20,262 bases of DNA from an uncultured delta proteobacterium (GTDB taxonomy: Bacteria; Desulfobacterota; WTBG01; CAIYCZ01). Where the stretch lies: NCBI GenBank assembly GCA_903924805.1, contig CAIYCZ010000146.1, positions 1 to 20,262 of the forward strand. The letters are read 5' to 3'. This document shows, piece after piece, positions 15,415 through 20,262 of the stretch. The translations under genes and the position numbers were made by a program. The notes beneath the pieces were generated by a model. It was not told the DNA's origin, did not search any database, and saw only the letters and a program-made list of their open reading frames with translations. Each line of letters opens with the position of its first letter. Within the stretch, counting starts at the first letter, position 1.

Positions 15415-16566
15415 ATGACCACCCGCTGTACCATACTGTATGTTATTACCAGTACTACTGTTGGAGGTGCGGAAAAGGCTCTTTTTGACCTGGTCCGAAA
15501 ACTTGATAGAAAGGAATTTAAAATCTATGTGTGCTCGGTAAAAAAGGCCGGGTCATATGCAGACAAAATTGCCGCCCTGACAGACGGATTTTATTCTCTC
15601 AATCTCAGTGAAGCAGGGGGGGTGTATGCACTCCTCAATGCTGTGTATGCTCTGCTGCGGCTCATCCTGCTCATCCGCAGTCTGCGTCCTGCAATAATTC
15701 ACTCGTTTCTCTTCAGGGCTAATATCCTGGGAAGAATTGCCGGTCGCATTGAAAAAGTCCCCGTTATTATTTCTTCGGTACGGGTGATAGAGCCTCAAGC
15801 CTGGTATAAACATCTCATCGATCGCCTGACAGCACCGTTCACCGATTACTATATTGCCGTTTCAGATGCTGCACGGAACCATACCATTAAACACACGGGA
15901 ATACCCCCGCATAAAATTACCACCATATATAATGGAATTGATACCACTGATATATGCCCGGGCTCTTCTGTTTCACGCGCCCAGATCCCTGTTCCTGAGG
16001 ATGCCAAAGTGCTGGCTCTCATAGGAAGATTCCACAAACAGAAGGGTCATCTTACTTTAATCGAGGCGGTTAAGATGCTTTTAAAAGAGCTGCCTGCCTG
16101 CCATGTCCTGTTTGCCGGAGAAGGGGCGGAGGAGGGTTGCATTAGAACAGCGGTTGAAGAGGCGGGGCTCTCCGAGCATATCCACTTTTTAGGTGTTATA
16201 AACAACGTGGCTCACCTTCTTCCCGTCATTGATATAGTAGTCCTGCCCTCCTTGTGGGAGGGATTGCCCAACATTGTTCTTGAAGCTATGGCTGGAGGGC
16301 TTCCGGTTGTCGCCTCAAGGATTGAAGGAATGGATGAGGTTGTGCTGGACGGAGAAACGGGGATACTGTTTACTCCCGGGGATTCTCAATCCTTATCAAA
16401 AGCGCTGCGGCTGCTCATGCACGATGAGCAGATGGCAAAGCGCATGGGAGCTGCCGGCCGTAACCATGTAAAGGAAAAGTTCCAGCTCCAAAAAACAGTA
16501 CAGCAGACCCTGGTTATTTATGACACGCTGCTGAACAGAGGTAATCAAACCACGCCCGTGGGCTGA
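15415..16566 (+). CDS. GT4-family glycosyltransferase
   Basis: The 383-residue protein has the GT-B fold. The N-terminal half holds the glycine-rich VGGAEKALFDLV motif (residues 17-28), and the C-terminal half holds the nucleotide-sugar binding part, with LIGRFHKQKGH and the E-x7-E motif E282-GLPNIVL-E290 followed by AMAGGLPVVAS. This is a typical retaining GT4 enzyme, which transfers a sugar from a nucleotide donor to a lipid-linked or glycan acceptor at the cytoplasmic face of the membrane. A hydrophobic stretch at about 68-86 (LLNAVYALLRLILLIRSL) may help membrane association. The start lies 3 nt after the amidotransferase stop. The specific sugar cannot be told from sequence. Confidence 0.9.
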   Translation: MTTRCTILYVITSTTVGGAEKALFDLVRKLDRKEFKIYVCSVKKAGSYADKIAALTDGFYSLNLSEAGGVYALLNAVYALLRLILLIRSLRPAIIHSFLFRANILGRIAGRIEKVPVIISSVRVIEPQAWYKHLIDRLTAPFTDYYIAVSDAARNHTIKHTGIPPHKITTIYNGIDTTDICPGSSVSRAQIPVPEDAKVLALIGRFHKQKGHLTLIEAVKMLLKELPACHVLFAGEGAEEGCIRTAVEEAGLSEHIHFLGVINNVAHLLPVIDIVVLPSLWEGLPNIVLEAMAGGLPVVASRIEGMDEVVLDGETGILFTPGDSQSLSKALRLLMHDEQMAKRMGAAGRNHVKEKFQLQKTVQQTLVIYDTLLNRGNQTTPVG

Positions 16567-16630
16567 TGGAGTATCTATCCATGGGGCAAAAGCGGAGCCG
16601 TGTTTTCTGCAAGAACACCGTTAGAACATA

Positions 16631-17644
16631 ATGCTGGATAGTCATATGGTGCTATATCTCTTTACCTTTATGCTGTCATTATCTCTTTCCCTGTATATTA
16701 CCCCGGTGGTGCGCAAAGGTGCTCTGCGGTATGATATTGTTGACCAGCCCGATGGTAAACTGAAGAACCAGCGGGAGCCGGTAGCATATCTGGGGGGCAT
16801 TGCCGTTTATCTTGCCTTTCTGCTCACCCTGGCCCTTACCTTTGAGCTGAGCAGGGAAGTGCTGGGGATTTTACTTGCCGGGACGATCGTTGTGCTTCTC
16901 GGTATTATAGATGATTTTAAGGTGTTGCCGCCGAAGATAAAATTTATTGGTCAGGCTATTGCTGTTTTTGTGCTGATTAAATCGGGCATCTATATCAAAC
17001 TTGTTTTTCTTCCCGAATGGCTTTGTTTCGTGCTCTCTTTTTTCTGGCTTATGGCTATTACCAATGCCTTCAATATTATAGATGTTATGGATGGGCTTGC
17101 TGCGGGCATTGGCTGCATTGCTTCAGGCTTTCTTTTTATTGTAGCACTTTTAAATGAGCATTTTTTAATAGCAATCCTTACCATATGCCTTGCCGGGTCC
17201 CTTCTTGGATTTCTCAGGTATAACTTTGAGCCTGCCCGCATCTATCTGGGAGATACCGGCAGCATGTTCATCGGCCTGGTACTTGGGGCACTATCAATGA
17301 TAGGGGCATATACAAAATATAATGTTGTAGCCTGTGTAGCCCCTGTTATCATTTTGGGAATTCCAGTTTTTGATACCCTGTTTGTGATGTACATCCGGTG
17401 GCTGCGCGGCATGCCGGTTATTTTTGGCAGCCCTGACCACTTTGCTCTTCGCTTGAGAAAGTGGCGATTTTCCACCAAACAGACGGTACTGGTGAGCTAC
17501 GCGGTCAGTCTTTTCCTTGGCATATTAGCCGTTTGGATGCTCCTTACCTCTAATACGAGCATTGCCCTGGGTATTGTTATTCTTATTATGTTTTCAGGGT
17601 TCCTGACAGCTTTCTTCCTGAAACGAATCAATATGTCATTGTAG
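16631..17644 (+). CDS. WecA/TagO-like polyprenyl-phosphate sugar-1-phosphate transferase
   Basis: This 337-residue integral membrane protein belongs to the MraY/WecA/TagO/RfbP-like PNPT superfamily. The superfamily moves a HexNAc-1-phosphate from UDP-sugar to undecaprenyl phosphate, the first step of O-antigen, ECA, teichoic acid or capsule synthesis. About ten hydrophobic segments are visible. Cytoplasmic-loop motifs are D94-D95 (DDF), N145-AFNIIDVMDGLA with D151 and D154, GDTGSM at 208-212 and an HFALRL loop (H270). The MraY-specific sequence around these loops is absent, so WecA/TagO type is favoured over MraY. The start may be ATG 16631 or ATG 16646; neither has a strong ribosome binding site. 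The 64-nt gap after the preceding glycosyltransferase has no terminator, and a likely terminator follows the stop. Confidence 0.92.
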   Translation: MLDSHMVLYLFTFMLSLSLSLYITPVVRKGALRYDIVDQPDGKLKNQREPVAYLGGIAVYLAFLLTLALTFELSREVLGILLAGTIVVLLGIIDDFKVLPPKIKFIGQAIAVFVLIKSGIYIKLVFLPEWLCFVLSFFWLMAITNAFNIIDVMDGLAAGIGCIASGFLFIVALLNEHFLIAILTICLAGSLLGFLRYNFEPARIYLGDTGSMFIGLVLGALSMIGAYTKYNVVACVAPVIILGIPVFDTLFVMYIRWLRGMPVIFGSPDHFALRLRKWRFSTKQTVLVSYAVSLFLGILAVWMLLTSNTSIALGIVILIMFSGFLTAFFLKRINMSL

Positions 17645-17660
17645 TGAAATTCCTCGCCTG

Positions 17661-17697
17661 CCGGGTGGGTCCTCCCGGAGTTTAGTTTTATTTTTTA
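17661..17697 (+). terminator. Likely terminator after the sugar-phosphate transferase gene
   Basis: A short GC hairpin, CCGGG at 17661-17665 and CCCGG at 17674-17678, is followed by a T-rich tract (TTTAGTTTTATTTTTT). The stem is only 5 bp, so strength is uncertain. Confidence 0.5.
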
Positions 17698-17700
17698 TAT

Positions 17701-17736
17701 ATGCCTTTTGATTTGCTGCTGCGGATCAAAAGGCAT
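17701..17736. repeat. Perfect 12-bp inverted repeat upstream of the second glycosyltransferase
   Basis: ATGCCTTTTGAT at 17701-17712 and its exact complement at 17725-17736 flank a 12-nt loop (TTGCTGCTGCGG). Neither strand has a T run after it, so it does not look like an ordinary intrinsic terminator. It ends 26 bp before the start codon of the next gene. Confidence 0.7.
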
Positions 17737-17762
17737 GAGACCGGTCAACCCGCGAGTGTTTA

Positions 17763-18971
17763 ATGACCACAGCAAAAATAGTTCACATAATAACAAAAAT
17801 GGAACTGGGGGGAGCACAGCAAAATACCCTCTTTACCGTATCTCATTTAAACCCGGATAAATTTCAGGCATATCTTATCATCGGGGCTGGTGATGTCCTT
17901 TTTGATGAAGCACGGTCATTAGGGTGCACGTTTGTGATCCCCGATTTGATCCGTGAAGTCAGACCATGGCGGGATGTTATGGCTTTTTTCCAACTGCGAA
18001 CAATCTTAAAAAAAATACAGGATACACCGCCTAAAACTGCGCCGGTTATTGTCCATACCCATAGTTCAAAAGCAGGAATCCTCGGAAGGTGGGCAGCCCG
18101 GTTTTCCGGGATTCACCTGCTGGTTCATTCTATTCATGGATTCGGGTTTCATGACTATCAGCCGTTTTTGGTTAGAAATCTGTTTATCCTCCTGGAGAGA
18201 CTGACGTCTTATGTCACAACCAGGTTTATCGCCGTCTCTCATGCGAATCTTGAAAAGGGCATCTCCCTTAACCTGTTTCCTGCGCGGAAGGCAGTTCTTA
18301 TCCGCAGCGGAATAGAAATTGATCAGTTCATGCATCCACGGGTTTCACGGGAGACTGTTAGAGCACGGGTGGGCATTTCCGGCAGTGCTCCGGTTGCAGC
18401 GATGATTGCCTGCTTCAAGACGCAAAAGGCCCCCCTTGATTTTATTCGGGTCTGTGACCTTGTCAGGCGGGAAGTGCCGGATGCTCATTTTTTACTGGTC
18501 GGCGATGGGGTATTGCGGGAGCGTATCGAAAAAGAAATAGCAATACGGGAATTACAGCACGTTGTCCATCTGCTGGGATGGCGCCAGGATATCCCGGAAC
18601 TTCTTCACGCAAGTGATGTTTTAGTTCTCACCTCGCTGTGGGAAGGCCTCCCCAGGGTTTTTCCCCAGGCCATGGCAGCAGGAATTCCTGTTGTTGCTAC
18701 GCGTGTGGATGGCGCTCCTGAGGCAGTTCGCGACGGAGTTAATGGATTTCTCCTTCCCCCTGGAGACGTTCAGGGAATGGCTGAAAAGATTATTCTTCTT
18801 TTAAAAAAGCCTCAACAGGCTCGTTCCATGGGAATAAACGGGAGAGCCAGGGTTGCAGAATTCGATATATACAGAATGCTCAGGCACCAGGAGAACCTGT
18901 ATGAAGAACTGCTTGCTGCAGCAGATCCTCCATGCCCAACGATGATTACTCCTGAGAGGGGTAGTCATTGA
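17763..18971 (+). CDS. GT4-family glycosyltransferase with an altered E-x7-E motif
   Basis: The 402-residue protein is a GT-B glycosyltransferase. The N-terminus is KIVHIITKMELGGAQQNTL with the Gly-rich acceptor loop, and HTHSSKAGILGR follows. The donor domain has LLVGDGVLRERIE and the signature E294-GLPRVFP-Q302-AMAAGIPVVATRVDGAPE. In most GT4 enzymes the second residue of E-x7-E is Glu; here it is Gln. Some homologues in environmental bacteria have the same EGLPR..PQAMA form (recalled, not checked). It probably adds another sugar in the same surface polysaccharide pathway. The ATG start has only a weak GAG upstream, and a 12-bp inverted repeat lies before it. Confidence 0.9.
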   Translation: MTTAKIVHIITKMELGGAQQNTLFTVSHLNPDKFQAYLIIGAGDVLFDEARSLGCTFVIPDLIREVRPWRDVMAFFQLRTILKKIQDTPPKTAPVIVHTHSSKAGILGRWAARFSGIHLLVHSIHGFGFHDYQPFLVRNLFILLERLTSYVTTRFIAVSHANLEKGISLNLFPARKAVLIRSGIEIDQFMHPRVSRETVRARVGISGSAPVAAMIACFKTQKAPLDFIRVCDLVRREVPDAHFLLVGDGVLRERIEKEIAIRELQHVVHLLGWRQDIPELLHASDVLVLTSLWEGLPRVFPQAMAAGIPVVATRVDGAPEAVRDGVNGFLLPPGDVQGMAEKIILLLKKPQQARSMGINGRARVAEFDIYRMLRHQENLYEELLAAADPPCPTMITPERGSH

Positions 18972-18996
18972 CAAGTTTATGGAGGGTGATTATATT
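18968..18996 (+). promoter_or_regulatory. Sigma-70 promoter of the FmdB-like gene
   Basis: TTGACA at 18968-18973 overlaps the end of the glycosyltransferase gene. After a 17-bp spacer comes TATATT at 18991-18996, 5 of 6 to consensus. Transcription would start near 19003, about 50 nt before the TTG start at 19056. Confidence 0.7.
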
Positions 18997-19055
18997 TAGA
19001 AAACAAATAATACGTGCAGTCGGACCTGAAACGACTTCTTGAGGAGGGCAGCAAA

Positions 19056-19352
19056 TTGCCAATCTATGAATATCAGTGCACACAATGTGGTAAAATTTAC
19101 GAAGTGTTCCAGAGCGCAAAAGATGAACCCATGAGAAAATGCGAACAGTGCCTTGGAGATGTTACCAAGCTTATATCAAATTGTTCGTTTCAGCTTAAGG
19201 GAACCGGGTGGTATTTGACCGACTACGCTCGAAAAGATGCCGGCACGGGGGAGAGAAAAAATAAAAAAACCAATGGGGGAGAGGACACAAAAGGCAGTAC
19301 CGAGTCGGGAGATACAAAAAAGGAGTCTCAGGAAACAAAACAATCTGAATAG
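19056..19352 (+). CDS. FmdB-family zinc-ribbon protein
   Basis: The product is 98 residues. The TTG start has a strong GAGGAGG about 8 nt upstream and reads LPIYEYQCTQCGKIYEVFQS, the typical FmdB/CxxC_CxxC_SSSS opening. Two CxxC pairs (CTQC near residue 8 and CEQC near 30) should bind zinc. A KLISNCSFQLKGTGWYLTDY segment follows, then a hydrophilic Lys/Glu/Gly/Thr-rich tail, probably disordered. The family was named after FmdB of a formamidase operon and called a putative regulator, but its function is not established. An in-frame ATG at 19014 has a much weaker start context. It has its own promoter and converges with the membrane-protein gene. Confidence 0.88.
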   Translation: MPIYEYQCTQCGKIYEVFQSAKDEPMRKCEQCLGDVTKLISNCSFQLKGTGWYLTDYARKDAGTGERKNKKTNGGEDTKGSTESGDTKKESQETKQSE

Positions 19353-19420
19353 ATAGATAGCAGTTGTTTCGTGTTAAACGCTATCATTAACCTGCCAGAG
19401 CCAGCCGTACGGTTCACACC
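19353..19420. other. Convergent spacer with a bulged hairpin
   Basis: GATAGC at 19356-19361 and GTTT at 19366-19369 pair with AAAC-GCTATC at 19376-19385, forming a 10-bp stem with a 4-nt bulge and a 6-nt loop. There is no T run, but its place between two convergent stops makes a bidirectional terminator role possible. Confidence 0.35.
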
Positions 19421-20262
19421 TTAGCGTTCCCTATGTTCTTCAGCTATTTCCGCTCCCTCCTTTTTGATAAACGAAGGCAGAGATATCTTTTGAAATGGCA
19501 GAAAGGCAAGCCCGATAATTACGACGGGTATCATCTGCAGGAAATGCAGGACAATCGCATATGAAAGCGCATCTGCTTTCGGCACCCCAAAAAATGTCAA
19601 GCCCAGCACGCATGAAAAATGGTACGTACCAACAAAACCCGGGGCAGCTGGAAGCATGACACCCAGAGCAATAATGACCGTAAGGGCAAACGCATTAATG
19701 AGCGAAAGCTTAAAGCCAAAAGAAAAAAACAGGAAATAGCACGACAGGCCAAGCATGCCCCAGATGATCATTGAAAGCAGTGCAACCGTAAAGATTTTTT
19801 TTATATCGGGGAGAACGTCAAGCCCATCTACAAAGGCATGAACCTGATTGTTCAGAAGTGCTCCAAACCGTGCGGGAAATATATCGAGCACCTTATTTAT
19901 GATATTCAGTGAAAACTCTTTTTTTGCTACGAGCAGCAGCAGAAATCCGAAAACCAGAAGCACCATAACCAGTGTTGTCAGGCCTGCTTTGAATATGAGG
20001 GGGGGCAGAGAAATATTAAGTATGACCACGCCCAGAACAAACATCAGCGTCAGCAGATCAAATACCCGCTCCACAACGATAGTGGCCATTGTTGATGATA
20101 GGGGAATCCCGCTCTTTTGTTTTACCAGAAGAGGTCGGGTAAATTCTCCCAGCCGTGCAGGAAGAAGTGAAATGGTCATAAAACCTATTGATGTAATAAC
20201 AAACAAAGGCCACTGCGCATATTTTATGCGCGGCTCTAAAATAATTCCCCACCGATAGGATC
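19421..20262 (-). CDS. LPG-synthase TM / flippase-like integral membrane protein (N-terminus cut off)
   Basis: The reading frame stays open to the window edge, and its first residues SYRWGIILEPRIKYAQWP continue the family pattern, so the start lies outside. An internal TTG at 20206 is not the start. The family (UPF0104, lysylphosphatidylglycerol synthase TM region) has an ITSIGFMTISLLPARLGEFTRP motif, seen here, and about seven hydrophobic segments follow. A second signature is GVMLPAAPGFVGTYHF, which includes the family PxxPGxxG-like turn. The soluble synthetase domain of MprF is absent, and the protein ends with a short charged tail (EHRER). Members are predicted lipid or lipid-linked substrate translocases; the substrate here is unknown. 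Nearness to the glycan genes is suggestive only, since it is convergent to them. Confidence 0.9.
   Translation of the reverse strand, partial: SYRWGIILEPRIKYAQWPLFVITSIGFMTISLLPARLGEFTRPLLVKQKSGIPLSSTMATIVVERVFDLLTLMFVLGVVILNISLPPLIFKAGLTTLVMVLLVFGFLLLLVAKKEFSLNIINKVLDIFPARFGALLNNQVHAFVDGLDVLPDIKKIFTVALLSMIIWGMLGLSCYFLFFSFGFKLSLINAFALTVIIALGVMLPAAPGFVGTYHFSCVLGLTFFGVPKADALSYAIVLHFLQMIPVVIIGLAFLPFQKISLPSFIKKEGAEIAEEHRER

Noticed and set aside
20058..20252. Short minus-strand frame at the right edge
   Set aside because: It overlaps the flippase-like gene in another frame, while the membrane-protein frame stays open to the edge and matches its family.
1..20262. CRISPR array, prophage, insertion sequence or defence system
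   Set aside because: No regularly spaced repeats, transposase, integrase or toxin-antitoxin motif was seen. The genes are housekeeping or glycan-related.

Overview
The window holds a dense block of bacterial housekeeping genes on the minus strand (left two thirds) and a surface-glycan gene group on the plus strand (right third). Base composition is moderate, with AT-rich intergenic DNA. A tRNA with encoded CCA, clear Shine-Dalgarno sites and sigma-70 type promoters are present. The order rpsU-dnaG-rpoD is the classic macromolecular-synthesis arrangement. With a COG1579-type zinc-ribbon gene, an RNase H remnant, PTS enzyme I and a MutL carrying the endonuclease motif, it suggests a Gram-negative lineage of the Desulfobacterota (former Deltaproteobacteria) or Nitrospirota kind. 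That placement is an inference from gene content, and I cannot name a species.

Minus strand, in the direction of transcription (right to left). rsmI (16S rRNA 2'-O-methyltransferase) is followed by ptsI (PTS enzyme I), which has its own candidate promoter. A perfect-consensus promoter (TTGACA-N16-TATAAT) and a leader of about 200 nt precede rpsU (S21). A strong hairpin terminator lies between rpsU and dnaG, as in the E. coli operon. dnaG (primase), rpoD (primary sigma factor) and a CAT-anticodon tRNA follow closely and end at a second strong terminator. Next come a coiled-coil zinc-ribbon protein, a 56-codon fragment matching the C-terminal end of an RNase H-like protein, mutS, mutL and a 3D-domain lipoprotein whose start overlaps the end of mutL.

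Plus strand. A glutamine-dependent asparagine-synthetase-type amidotransferase, a GT4 glycosyltransferase, a WecA/TagO-like polyprenyl-phosphate sugar-phosphate transferase and a second GT4 glycosyltransferase form a small group. It most likely builds part of a lipid-linked surface polysaccharide. A small FmdB-type zinc-ribbon gene with its own promoter follows. Convergent to it, and running off the right edge, is an integral membrane protein of the LPG-synthase TM/flippase-like family.

Most of the window is ordinary. The points most worth checking are an apparent frameshift in rpsU at a run of seven A, the truncated RNase H-like gene next to mutS, the structured leader of rpsU, and palindromic or degenerate repeat tracts between mutS and mutL and before the second glycosyltransferase. 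I found no CRISPR array, transposase, phage gene or recognisable new defence system.
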